Below, piece after piece: positions 17,427-25,905 of a stretch of 64,000 nt of DNA; the stretch's first letter is position 1, and each line of letters opens with the position of its first letter. This DNA comes from Bacteroidota bacterium (lineage in GTDB: Bacteria > Bacteroidota > Bacteroidia > CAILMK01 > JACPUW01). The position numbers and the translations under genes were made by a program. A model generated the notes under the pieces. That model ran no database searches and was not told where the DNA came from. It was given only the letters and a program-made list of their open reading frames with translations. The stretch covers positions 1 through 64,000 of the forward strand of contig JACPUW010000043.1 in the NCBI GenBank assembly GCA_016192035.1. The letters run 5' to 3'.

Positions 17427-19295
17427 ATGAGGAAATCATTACTCTTGGGATGCTTCATCCCTGTTCTTGGATTTGGCCAAGGATTGGTCACCAACAACAA
17501 CTTACAGACCGAACGGCCCAATGGAATGGCCGATGTCATAGCTGAAAGGCCGACCGGCGTGGACGGCTGGGACCGCCCTACCGGCGGCAGCAATGGCAAT
17601 CTGGAATGGCTGTACAAAATGGAAACCATTGGCGAAACCCAATATGACTTGCAGGTCAACGGTTCGCTGGCCAACCGGGTCATGGTGTATCCCGATGGAA
17701 AAATTTCTTGCGTCTTTACCATGGCCACCGATGGAAGCCCATTCAACACCAGGGGTACTGGGTATGCCCACTTTGATGGCACATCTTGGTCTGATATGCC
17801 ACTAACCCGTTTGGAATCAGGTCGCGCAGGCTGGCCCAATATTGGTGTGGTAGAAGTAGATGGCAACCCCGTGGAATTCGTGGTATCACACTATGCCCCT
17901 ACCGATCCAGATGCCAAATCTGGTGGATTGTACATCATGCTCAACGATGGTATTGGCTCTACCAATTTTACCGAGGTATTTCAAATTAGGGTAGCCAACA
18001 ACGGCCCCTTATGGCCCAGGGCAGTGGGCGTGGGCAGCTCCATACACATCTATGCAGCGTCTAACAACAACATAGCCAAGCCATTTATGGGAATCCGCAG
18101 GCCTAACGTGTACTACAGGTACGATGCCAACGGCGACAGCCTGGCCACTGACCGCATGCTCCTACCGGGCTATGATGCTTCAAGGATATCCTTTGGCTGG
18201 TCAGATGCCTATCAAATGGACCAAGATGGCGAAAACATTGCCATTGTATCAGGTGGTTCGGGCCAAGACCTACTTCTGTACATGTCATCTGACAACGGTG
18301 TTTCCTGGACAACCACCAAGGTGGATAGTTTTCCCATTGCTGCCTTTGACGGCAACACCAGTACCAACGGCGACACGCTTGAAACCAATAGCGGTAGCGT
18401 GGAGGTATTGATAGACAACAACGGCAAGGCACACGTGTGGTGGAACTACAACAGGATCATAGACGATACCGATGGGGATTCATCATGGAGTTTTTTTCCG
18501 GGTTCAAATGGCATTATCTACTGGAACGAATACACCAAAAACGCAACCAGGATTGCCGGTATGCTGGATTTAAATGGAAATAACGCCCTTGATTTGTTCA
18601 ATGACCAAACGGCTACCAACCCAGGCGCCCGGTACTCTAACAACACCCTGGCTTGTTTCCCCGATGCGGGTATTGATGAGGATGGCAACATCTATTTGGT
18701 TTACTCAGCGCCAAATGAAGAAGCCACCTCGGCCGAAGGCCCTCTGTACCGGGATATATATGTGATGTATAGCGAGGATAACGGCGACACCTGGAGCAGC
18801 CCCCAACCCATAGTGGAAGGCTATGAAACCGAAGATGTGTTCTGCCATTTGGGCCGTACGGTAGATGGTTCCCTGCACATTATGTGGCAGCGCGATGACT
18901 TTACCGGCACCTCCCTTATCAACGGGCACATGGCCACCCTTAGCAAAATCATGTATGCCAAAGTAGAAAAAACATTGGTAATCAATGAATCGCTTGAGTT
19001 TAGGCGTACTAGTTCATCCATTCACGATGTAAATAATGAATTTGAGGTAGCCACCGCCTACCCCAACCCCACCAGTGGCAATGCCCTGCTGCCCATTACG
19101 CTGCAAGCCCCCACAGCGGTTCGGGTGCAGGTAACCGATATGCTGGGCCGCGAGGTGCACAGCGCCGACCTGGGCCTGTTGCCCGCCGGCACGGCCAATG
19201 TGGAGCTAAAAACCAGCGGACTGAACAGCGGCATGTACCTATATAAGGTATTTGTGGGCAAGGGATACCTAAGCGGTAACCTGATGGTGGAGTAG
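17427..19295 (+). CDS. T9SS-secreted BNR/sialidase-like protein
   Basis: 622 aa extracellular protein. The signal peptide is MRKSLLLGCFIPVLGFGQG. The body looks like a six-bladed propeller with Asp-box (BNR) motifs: SSDNGVSWTTT and SEDNGDTWSSP. The C-terminal ~80 residues (TAYPNPTSGNALLPI...GMYLYKVFVGKGYLSGNLMVE) are a type A T9SS sorting domain that directs export across the outer membrane and cell-surface attachment. I do not see a full set of sialidase arginines, so enzymatic activity is unproven. The last 240 bp are almost identical to the end of the gene at 20714-22219. Followed by a strong terminator. Confidence 0.85.
   Translation: MRKSLLLGCFIPVLGFGQGLVTNNNLQTERPNGMADVIAERPTGVDGWDRPTGGSNGNLEWLYKMETIGETQYDLQVNGSLANRVMVYPDGKISCVFTMATDGSPFNTRGTGYAHFDGTSWSDMPLTRLESGRAGWPNIGVVEVDGNPVEFVVSHYAPTDPDAKSGGLYIMLNDGIGSTNFTEVFQIRVANNGPLWPRAVGVGSSIHIYAASNNNIAKPFMGIRRPNVYYRYDANGDSLATDRMLLPGYDASRISFGWSDAYQMDQDGENIAIVSGGSGQDLLLYMSSDNGVSWTTTKVDSFPIAAFDGNTSTNGDTLETNSGSVEVLIDNNGKAHVWWNYNRIIDDTDGDSSWSFFPGSNGIIYWNEYTKNATRIAGMLDLNGNNALDLFNDQTATNPGARYSNNTLACFPDAGIDEDGNIYLVYSAPNEEATSAEGPLYRDIYVMYSEDNGDTWSSPQPIVEGYETEDVFCHLGRTVDGSLHIMWQRDDFTGTSLINGHMATLSKIMYAKVEKTLVINESLEFRRTSSSIHDVNNEFEVATAYPNPTSGNALLPITLQAPTAVRVQVTDMLGREVHSADLGLLPAGTANVELKTSGLNSGMYLYKVFVGKGYLSGNLMVE
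19056..19295 (+). repeat. duplicated T9SS sorting-domain module, copy 1
   Basis: 240 bp encoding the C-terminal sorting domain of the BNR-like protein. It matches 21980-22219 at 238 of 240 positions. The two differences are at 19113/22037 (A to G, Thr to Ala) and 19160/22084 (C to T, synonymous). The sequence upstream of GCCTACCCC in the two genes is unrelated, so the identity begins abruptly at the domain edge and ends at the stop codon. Confidence 0.97.
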
Positions 19296-19323
19296 GACAG
19301 AAGGCATTTTACAATGATTTAGG

Positions 19324-19365
19324 CACAATGCCCACCGTAGTACCACGGTGGGCATTGTGGTTTTT
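19324..19365 (+). terminator. rho-independent terminator
   Basis: A 15-bp perfect stem CACAATGCCCACCGT / ACGGTGGGCATTGTG with a 6-base loop (19339-19344), then G and TTTTT. It ends the BNR-like gene. Confidence 0.88.
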
Positions 19366-19653
19366 GGCCAGTTATATAAATTATATCCATAATCCCCAGA
19401 AGGGTGTACCCAAACCAAAGTCGGTTGTAAACTGCCGACCAAAAAGGGTAAAAATTACTAAAATGCCCCAAGGGTGGTGAAGGTCAAGAATACCCTAGGG
19501 GGTGTTTGGATTTTTTAATGCTAATCTTCAGGCTATCTTTTTTGTATTGAATAGGGTAATGACTAATATTGGGCTACAATGTTTGAATTCCCCGGCTGAT
19601 GACTATACTATTTGTTTTCTATCCATCAACACCCATAAAAAAATTATTAAGCA
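19366..19653. other. A+T-rich intergenic region
   Basis: About 290 bp after the terminator and before the lipoprotein at 19654, clearly richer in A+T than the neighbouring genes. No protein-like frame and no RNA gene recognised. It presumably holds the promoter of the downstream lipoprotein gene, but no clean TAnnTTTG box was placed. Confidence 0.5.
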
Positions 19654-20706
19654 ATGATAAATATAGTCTTATGGCTAGTCTTACTGCTGTTTACCTTTTG
19701 GGGGCTGTCTTGCCACCGGCCCGAACCGCCCGAGGGGTTCGACTGGTACCAGGCCCTGGTGAAACGGGAAATATCCTATGGCGAACTGGAAGAACCCGCC
19801 TGCTATGACAAGGAGTGGCAGGTGGGAATGATAATCTATCCCAATTATTTCGCTTTTAAGTACGACACCGCAAACCTATGCCCCATATATATGTCGGTTC
19901 AAGACAGCCCCACTGCCTGGGTGGCCTACTGCAGGTGGGATTGGCGCGAGGGCGAGAAAGAGTTTGGACTCTATTCAGATTTGCTCCATGCCTATGTCTA
20001 TAACCTGAAAACCCGGGAGTTGGTGGACCTGGGCCTAATAAATTATGGCCGCAATCTTGACTTAGGGGGCAACAAGGTGATATACTCCTATATGGACCAA
20101 GGGATACTGTTCGATTTAGAAACCCGTGGCTTCACCCCCATTGGTATTGCTACCATTTATAATGACATTAGCCCTAAGGGGGCCAAGGTGTTCTTTAGGG
20201 CTGCTGCCACCAATGGGCCCTTTGAGCGGTCCAAGGCCTACATATGCCGCACCAATGACCTGGGGGTGCTGCACGAGTTTGAACCGGCGGATATGGGTCA
20301 GGCCAATTGGCTCAATGATTCGGTCATGCTGTTCGTAATTGGCCAATCGTCGGTGATGCAGTATTTTAACGTGCGCACCGGAGAGACGGGCGAGTATGGG
20401 CGCACCACGGCCAATCATTTTATGGACTTTATGGCCGTATCGCCCGAGGGCCGCTTTGTGTATGGCAACAATGCCTACTGGATAGACCTGGCCAGGGGAA
20501 CCATTTCATCGTTTGATGACCTGCACCCGCCCTGCCACGACAGGAGCTATGTGTTTGACTGCGTGCTGCCCAATGGACAGTTGGTGGTGCCCCGGCAGTA
20601 CTACCTGCTTGATAGCGTGGCCCGCACCTGCACCTACCAGGCCTACATTCATATGTTTAACCCCGATGGCACCCAGGAGCGCAGGGTGGAGCTTAGGCTC
20701 CCATAA
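19654..20706 (+). CDS. lipoprotein with propeller-like repeats, unknown function
   Basis: 350 aa. The N-terminal lipoprotein signal MINIVLWLVLLLFTFWGLSC has lipobox GLSC. The rest alternates short beta strands with D/G turns (KVIYSYMDQGILFDLETRGFTPI, SPKGAKVFFRAAA, SPEGRFVYGNNAYWIDLARG), resembling a TolB/WD-type beta-propeller, but no named family is recognised. Ten or so Cys residues are unusual for a lipoprotein of this size. It lies 7 bp upstream of the delta-60 repeat gene, so the two are probably co-transcribed. Confidence 0.65.
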   Translation: MINIVLWLVLLLFTFWGLSCHRPEPPEGFDWYQALVKREISYGELEEPACYDKEWQVGMIIYPNYFAFKYDTANLCPIYMSVQDSPTAWVAYCRWDWREGEKEFGLYSDLLHAYVYNLKTRELVDLGLINYGRNLDLGGNKVIYSYMDQGILFDLETRGFTPIGIATIYNDISPKGAKVFFRAAATNGPFERSKAYICRTNDLGVLHEFEPADMGQANWLNDSVMLFVIGQSSVMQYFNVRTGETGEYGRTTANHFMDFMAVSPEGRFVYGNNAYWIDLARGTISSFDDLHPPCHDRSYVFDCVLPNGQLVVPRQYYLLDSVARTCTYQAYIHMFNPDGTQERRVELRLP

Positions 20707-20713
20707 GTAATAA

Positions 20714-22219
20714 ATGCCCTTGAAAACCATGCGTACATTATTGAATCTTTGCGTGTTGACCAGTGGCAATGACCAGCTTTGCGCCAATTCTGCCCACAAG
20801 TGGTTCTTTTCAGCATTTCTGGGCCTTATGATTTGCCATAGCGGTAGGGCCAGCGGCCAGGCGGGCTTGCTGGACCCCAGCTTTGAGGTAGGGTTTACCG
20901 GAAGAAATCAGGCCATATTGGATATCCACGTGCTACCTAACGAAAAAATACTGGCCACCGGCCTGTTTACCGAGTATAACGGCCAGGCGTTTAAGCGGAT
21001 CGTGCGTTTGCAGCCCGATGGCCAAATAGACTCATCGTTTGACCCCGGCAAGGGGGCGAACGGCAGCATTTGGGACCTTGCCGTGCAGGCCGATGGCAAA
21101 GTGGTGGTGGCAGGTGATTTTAGCAAATTTGACGGCCGCGCCCGCCCGGGTATCGCCCGTCTCCATGCCGACGGTAGCCTGGATACTGCTTTTCATCCTG
21201 ATTTTGGGCCAAATACCTTCATTTATGCCATGGCCGTTCAAGCGGATAATAAAATAGTGATTGGCGGATACATGGAAGACTTGGATGATATAGAAATGCC
21301 ATATTTAATCAGGTTACAGCCAGATGGCAGTATAGACATGTTGTTCGATCCATTTTTAATTAATCGTCCACCAAATTTTATGGTCATTCAGAAAGATGGG
21401 AAATTCTTGCTTGGTGGTAGCCTTTCTATGCTAAATATTTCGGATAATGCGTACTTAATCAGGCTCAATTCGGACGGCAGTTTAGACAGTTTGTATAAAA
21501 TAGGTAGAGGGTTAAATTATCGGGTAACTTCTGCCGCCACACTCAAAAGTGGAAAAATACTTGCCGGAGGCTGGTTCACCAAAGTCCAAGGAGCCAGCAG
21601 GAATTTTATAGTGCAATTGAATGCCGATGGCAGCTTGGATACGCTTTTTAACCCAATCCTTGGGCCCAATGACATTGTGAATGGATTGGCCGTGCAGGAA
21701 GACGGTAAAATACTGGTGGTTGGTGATTTTACTGAGTACGATGGTGTTTCGCGCCGCTTTATAGCCAGGTTGCATCCTGATGGCAGCTTGGATCCTTCCT
21801 TTCACCACAAGGATGTGGGCTTGGTGGGCCTTTTGATAGCCGTTGGCCTGCAGCAGGATGGCAAGATGGTGGTAGGAGGGGATTATAATGATTTGGATAA
21901 TAATGAGTTGAATCTTGTTCGCCTGCACAATGACCATACGGGTATAGTGGAATCATGGGTACCACTGGCAGAGATGCATGCCTACCCCAACCCCACCAGT
22001 GGCAATGCCCTGCTGCCCATTACGCTGCAAGCCCCCGCAGCGGTTCGGGTGCAGGTAACCGATATGCTGGGCCGCGAGGTGCATAGCGCCGACCTGGGCC
22101 TGTTGCCCGCCGGCACGGCCAATGTGGAGCTAAAAACCAGCGGACTGAACAGCGGCATGTACCTATATAAGGTATTTGTGGGCAAGGGATACCTAAGCGG
22201 TAACCTGATGGTGGAGTAG
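20714..22219 (+). CDS. T9SS-secreted delta-60 repeat protein
   Basis: 501 aa secreted protein made of about seven tandem delta-60-type repeats of ~55 residues. The recurring pattern is LPDGxxDxxFxPxxGxNxxVxxxAVQxDGKxxVxGDF, e.g. LQPDGQIDSSFDPGKGANGSI and VQADGKVVVAGDF. This probably builds a large propeller or solenoid. It ends in a type A T9SS sorting domain nearly identical to that of the gene ending at 19295. The N-terminus is unusual: a ~28-residue leader precedes the hydrophobic part (WFFSAFLGLMICHSGRASGQ); a later start is possible. Repeats around 21240-21540 look richer in A+T than the flanking ones. Terminator at 22244. Confidence 0.83.
   Translation: MPLKTMRTLLNLCVLTSGNDQLCANSAHKWFFSAFLGLMICHSGRASGQAGLLDPSFEVGFTGRNQAILDIHVLPNEKILATGLFTEYNGQAFKRIVRLQPDGQIDSSFDPGKGANGSIWDLAVQADGKVVVAGDFSKFDGRARPGIARLHADGSLDTAFHPDFGPNTFIYAMAVQADNKIVIGGYMEDLDDIEMPYLIRLQPDGSIDMLFDPFLINRPPNFMVIQKDGKFLLGGSLSMLNISDNAYLIRLNSDGSLDSLYKIGRGLNYRVTSAATLKSGKILAGGWFTKVQGASRNFIVQLNADGSLDTLFNPILGPNDIVNGLAVQEDGKILVVGDFTEYDGVSRRFIARLHPDGSLDPSFHHKDVGLVGLLIAVGLQQDGKMVVGGDYNDLDNNELNLVRLHNDHTGIVESWVPLAEMHAYPNPTSGNALLPITLQAPAAVRVQVTDMLGREVHSADLGLLPAGTANVELKTSGLNSGMYLYKVFVGKGYLSGNLMVE
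21980..22219 (+). repeat. duplicated T9SS sorting-domain module, copy 2
   Basis: Second copy of the 240-bp module, 2.9 kb from copy 1 and in the same direction; 238/240 identical. See copy 1 for the two differences. Confidence 0.97.
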
Positions 22220-22243
22220 GTTAGCCCTTAAAGCACTAAAAAT

Positions 22244-22276
22244 AAAAAGGCCCGGTCGGTATGATCGGGCCTTTTT
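22244..22276. terminator. bidirectional terminator
   Basis: AAAAAGGCCCG and CGGGCCTTTTT form an 11-bp stem around an 11-base loop. A-run before and T-run after make it usable from both sides, fitting the convergent genes ending at 22219 and 22305. Confidence 0.85.
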
Positions 22277-22304
22277 GATTTTATATGATTGGTTTTGGAG
22301 TGAA

Positions 22305-23339
22305 CTAGAATCCATCAAGCAGGCGTATGCCCACTTGAAAAGTATAGAGTTCTGGGCCTTTGTCCTTTTCAAAAAATTGGGTAAGCGGGTAATTGGCAAA
22401 AAAGGTAAAGTTTCGGTAGCCCAGCCTTGCTATTATATCTGCTCGCCAGGGGTTTATGTTGTAGTGGTCCCTGATTTTGCTGTCGTAGGAATCGCTGTTG
22501 AGCACGTATTCCTGTTTGGCCTTACTGTATAGCCTAAACCCACCCTGTGCACCAAAAGCCAGGCTTAGGCCCTTTTTCTTTAGGGGTGATGTATGTAACT
22601 CAAGCATAAGGGGAAGGGTGAGGTATCCCGCGTTCAATTTGTTTTTTTCAAATTTCCGGTCATCTGTCAGGGTAGCCCAGGTCCCATTTTGGTCAAAATC
22701 TAGGGTAATGGGGTTTCTCCAAGCAAAGTGGTTGAATGTGACCCCCATGCCGGTTACTATGGCTGCATGTCCCTTGGCAAATCCTATGGCCTGCTCAAAA
22801 AAGTTGAAATTAAATACCAGTGATTTTGAGTAGTCCAGATCAAAATTTGGGTCTTCGCGGGCCAACCGGTTGTTGCTGTTGATAAACCAATTGGTTCCCA
22901 GTTCTAGGCCATCCCAGTGGGCCTTGGCTTTGTCCTCCTTGTCCCATTCTATGGTTTTGGTTTCGTTTCTGCCCCTGTCATCTTTATTTCTCTCCTCCTT
23001 CATTTCTTTGGCCTCCCGTTCTATCCGTCTGCGCAGTTCCTCAGCTTCCAGCCGTATGCGTTCGGCCTCTTTGTGCAGGGAGTCCACGTAGCGGCTGCGC
23101 TCCAGCGAATCGGGAAAATCAATGGGGGGTATCTCTATCAGGATTTCTTCTTCCAGTATTTCAATTTGTTCAAGGGAATCCAACATATCATCAATATTGA
23201 TTTCATTGTTTCCCTTAGATACTTTAGGGTTGGTAATGATGATAATGGTTTTGCCACCGGCTATGATACGGGTGGTGTCTTGGGCCCAGGCGCTGCCATA
23301 GAGTGCCGCGCTGATCATGATTAGGCTAAGTGTTCGCAT
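22305..23339 (-). CDS. outer-membrane beta-barrel protein with coiled-coil insert
   Basis: 344 aa. Signal peptide MRTLSLIMISAALYGSAWA. Residues ~65-130 are highly charged and probably coiled-coil (DSLHKEAERIRLEAEELRRRIEREAKEMKEERN). From ~140 on, the sequence alternates like an eight-stranded barrel (LELGTNWFINSN, LVFNFNFFEQAIGF, AAIVTGMGVTFNHFAW, LTLPLMLELHT, GLSLAFGAQGGFRLY) and ends in GIRLLDGF. It lies downstream of the ECF sigma/anti-sigma pair in the same direction, an arrangement common in Bacteroidota, and may be the envelope component or target of that regulon. Confidence 0.72.
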   Translation of the reverse strand: MRTLSLIMISAALYGSAWAQDTTRIIAGGKTIIIITNPKVSKGNNEINIDDMLDSLEQIEILEEEILIEIPPIDFPDSLERSRYVDSLHKEAERIRLEAEELRRRIEREAKEMKEERNKDDRGRNETKTIEWDKEDKAKAHWDGLELGTNWFINSNNRLAREDPNFDLDYSKSLVFNFNFFEQAIGFAKGHAAIVTGMGVTFNHFAWRNPITLDFDQNGTWATLTDDRKFEKNKLNAGYLTLPLMLELHTSPLKKKGLSLAFGAQGGFRLYSKAKQEYVLNSDSYDSKIRDHYNINPWRADIIARLGYRNFTFFANYPLTQFFEKDKGPELYTFQVGIRLLDGF

Positions 23340-23632
23340 CGGTATTGTTATCTTGGTTTTGTGCCCTTTCTACGCGGCAGTGGTTCCATAGGTTACAAGT
23401 GGTGCCATATTTTTTGGCTGCACCATTCACGGGCACCAGGGGTGTGTACATTTTTGCTGGGTGGGAATGAGGCGAGCAGTGGCCAAATACTTAGTGCTAA
23501 GTTGTGGGTATTTCGCAGTAAAAGAATAGGATAGGTTAAGCAATGCCGTGAGCGGGCTGCACCGGCCATGCCTGCGCCGTGGCCACTAGGGGTCTTGTGT
23601 TCATTGGGGAGTTTCGCCCTAATAGAGCCGGT
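23340..23632. other. intergenic region, nothing recognised
   Basis: 293 bp between the anti-sigma factor gene and the barrel gene, both minus. No open frame of protein-like content. Because of this length the barrel gene may have its own promoter, possibly one used by the ECF sigma factor. Confidence 0.45.
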
Positions 23633-24748
23633 TTATTTGGCCCGGGCTGAACGCTCTATGCCAAAATTGCCAATGTGGAAACCATAAAAAACCCGCCCAT
23701 TGCGGTTTTCCTCGCGGTAGTCCACCTTGTCAGGTAGTACTTCGTTAATTCCCAGCGCCATGGCTTTCATGTAGTCGTTTTCCCTCAACCGGCCATCTTC
23801 CACCTGGTCTTGGTCCAGCACATTGCGTTTTATCACCATGCCGGCGTAGTCCCAAATGCCTATGGCTTGGTCGCCCATATACTCAGGTTCGGTTTTTGGC
23901 TTTTCCATGTGGGTATTGATACCTGCGTCTGTTTGCGCAAAAGCCCAGAAATCGCTGGTCCACTGACCGTTCCATAGTTCCTGTATAAAAAGGCTATCCG
24001 TAGCCGGGAGTTCTGGCCACACTTGGTCCATTTGATGGTGCGTGGGGGGGTATGCGTGCTCCGTGGCTCCCTTGCCATCAGGCATTGGATTATTTTGTCT
24101 GTTGTCTGCCGTCATGCCTACCGGTAGGTCTGTGTCCACAACGCTTGGCAATTGGCCCGGACTGGATGCTAGGCCTTGAAATGTGGCGTCCTGCCCCTTG
24201 TCATTCGTTTGTTTGGGGCTGGCGGTTTCTTCTGCCAAATGGGTATTTGTGGTATGGGCAGGTTGGCGGAGTATATAGCCTATTCCCAAAAGCAGTAGTA
24301 GGCTGGCGGCCACGGCCATCCACGGCCATAGTGACACCGTGGCTGGCTGCTTTTTCAACCTGCCTTTATTGGGCATATATATGGCGGGAGCTTGTAGATA
24401 TGCCCTGCCATACAGGTCATGGGCTTTCTTCAAGGCAGGGTCTTTCTTTAGCCTTTTGGCCAGTAGTTCAGACCTCTTGCCATCCAGCAGGCCTTCATGT
24501 TTGGCTATGAGTAGGTCATCGGCAGCCGAACCACTCAGGCTACCGGCGTCCTTTTTTAGCGTAGCGGGGTTGGGGTACGCCACCATGCCCACACGCAGGG
24601 TAGGCACTTGGGCCATACCATCCAGTTCGTTTTTCACCTGGGGATTAACTTGAAGATAAGTCAATAAATCGGCAACCTGCCCCGGGCTGAGCTTGCCTTC
24701 TAGGTAGTCTAGCAGCCACGCCTGATAATTGTCTTGATCTATGTTCAT
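23633..24748 (-). CDS. probable anti-sigma factor (single-pass membrane protein)
   Basis: 371 aa. The N-terminus (DNYQAWLLDYLEGKLSPGQVADLLTYLQVNPQVKNELDGM) resembles the short helical, zinc-less anti-sigma region often seen in Bacteroidota (YLEGxLSxxExxxLxxFLxxNP). One membrane helix, WPWMAVAASLLLLLGIGYIL, lies around residues 140-160, followed by a periplasmic domain rich in Gln/Thr/Pro of unknown fold. The start overlaps the sigma-factor stop by 4 bp (TCAT on the plus strand), so the two are translationally coupled. Expected role: sequester the ECF sigma factor at the inner membrane until an envelope signal arrives. Confidence 0.72.
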   Translation of the reverse strand: MNIDQDNYQAWLLDYLEGKLSPGQVADLLTYLQVNPQVKNELDGMAQVPTLRVGMVAYPNPATLKKDAGSLSGSAADDLLIAKHEGLLDGKRSELLAKRLKKDPALKKAHDLYGRAYLQAPAIYMPNKGRLKKQPATVSLWPWMAVAASLLLLLGIGYILRQPAHTTNTHLAEETASPKQTNDKGQDATFQGLASSPGQLPSVVDTDLPVGMTADNRQNNPMPDGKGATEHAYPPTHHQMDQVWPELPATDSLFIQELWNGQWTSDFWAFAQTDAGINTHMEKPKTEPEYMGDQAIGIWDYAGMVIKRNVLDQDQVEDGRLRENDYMKAMALGINEVLPDKVDYREENRNGRVFYGFHIGNFGIERSARAK

Positions 24749-25230
24749 GCCACCATTTCTATTTTGCCTATGAATTCCTTGAGTGCCTTGCGGGCCCTGA
24801 AAATGTACACCTTTACTTGGCTCTCGTTCAGGTTGGTTATTTGTCCTATTTCGTCATAGCTATACCCTTCATAGTCCCTAAGCATCACCACGGTTTTCTG
24901 TATGGTAGGTAGCTGGTTGAGTGCATGTTCCAATACTTCCTGTATGTCAAAGTTGCCCTCATTGCCCAGGTGCCAGGGTTCATCGGCCAGGTCTAGCCCC
25001 ACGCTCATTTTGTTTCGGCGCAGGTGGTCAATCATGGTGCGGTAACCCACTGAAAATAAATAGGATTTTGCGGTATCATATTGCACATCGTCCACGTGTC
25101 TCCATATCTTTTCAAACGTATCCTGCACCACGTCTTGCGCCGAATCGGCGTTGCGCATGCTTTTCACCACAAACCTGTATAGGCTGTCGGCGTACAAATC
25201 AACCGTTTTGTTGTACTCGGCGGTGGTCAT
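24745..25230 (-). CDS. ECF-type RNA polymerase sigma factor
   Basis: 161 aa sigma-70 family factor of the extracytoplasmic-function class. Region 2 is YADSLYRFVVKSMRNADSAQDVVQDTFEKIWRHVDDV (with DVVQDTFEKIW, the core-binding/-10 region) and YLFSVGYRTMIDHLRRNK. Region 4 is LEHALNQLPTIQKTVVMLRDYEGYSYDEIGQITNLNESQVKVYIFRARKALKEFI, a helix-turn-helix for the -35 element. ATG at 25230. It is first in an operon with the membrane anti-sigma factor and, further down, the outer-membrane barrel. Confidence 0.93.
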   Translation of the reverse strand: MTTAEYNKTVDLYADSLYRFVVKSMRNADSAQDVVQDTFEKIWRHVDDVQYDTAKSYLFSVGYRTMIDHLRRNKMSVGLDLADEPWHLGNEGNFDIQEVLEHALNQLPTIQKTVVMLRDYEGYSYDEIGQITNLNESQVKVYIFRARKALKEFIGKIEMVA

Positions 25231-25309
25231 GCTTCCTTATGGGCGTGTTACGCGCCACGGCTACAAAGGTTACAACCGGGCAAAAAAAAATTGCACAAGC
25301 GTTAAGCGG

Positions 25310-25828
25310 CTAATCCTGAAGCCGATCTAAGGCCTGGTGGGCATCCATTACCCACTGGCGCAGATAGACGGGCAGGGCACTGGTATCATTGTCCATCATA
25401 TAGAAGAACTTTTTGTTGTCTTTTTCAACCCCCAGGTATATGCCACCCTGGTCGGCACAGTCTGGGCAACCCAGCACATGTTCCGTTTCATCCCACAATT
25501 CTGAGGGAATGTTGGCCACTAATTGCAAGGCCAAATCGGTATCCACAGTGTTGATTTTCTTGAAATTACCTTGATAATGCGCTTCCTGGCTGGGGTAACT
25601 TGGGTTGGCATCCTGTTTCATCTGCCCACTGCGGTCCAGGCGGTACATGGCCAGGCAGTCACTGCCTCCACAAAAACCATAGAACCTTCCAAAGGTTACC
25701 TTTCGGTAGGGCAAGTGTATGTCTGTGCTGTCAGGGGTGCGGCATCCCGCGAGAAGTAGTACAAGTATCAGGATGCCAAATGCTTGACAAATGGGTTTAG
25801 CGGCACTAAATGAATTTCTAAATGGCAT
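25310..25828 (-). CDS. small lipoprotein, unknown function
   Basis: 172 aa. Signal with lipobox: FGILILVLLLAGC-RTP. The mature part contains the Cys pairs YGFCGGSDC and LGCPDCADQGG, which look like metal- or disulfide-forming loops, and FYMMDNDTSALPVYLRQWVMD near the end. No family recognised with certainty. Separated by 79 bp from the sigma gene in the same direction and 77 bp from lipA on the other side; probably a separate unit. Confidence 0.62.
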   Translation of the reverse strand: MPFRNSFSAAKPICQAFGILILVLLLAGCRTPDSTDIHLPYRKVTFGRFYGFCGGSDCLAMYRLDRSGQMKQDANPSYPSQEAHYQGNFKKINTVDTDLALQLVANIPSELWDETEHVLGCPDCADQGGIYLGVEKDNKKFFYMMDNDTSALPVYLRQWVMDAHQALDRLQD

Positions 25829-25905
25829 TTTTTTTTGGATAAAATTGCCGGTGTCAATGCCAATGCATCAAGGCTGGTTGCACCCAGCCTAAAGGAGAGC
25901 CCGCA

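Noticed and set aside
17427-19295. True sialidase call for the BNR-like protein
   Set aside because: Asp-boxes are present but I could not find the RIP motif or the arginine triad of sialidases, so only a BNR-like propeller is claimed.
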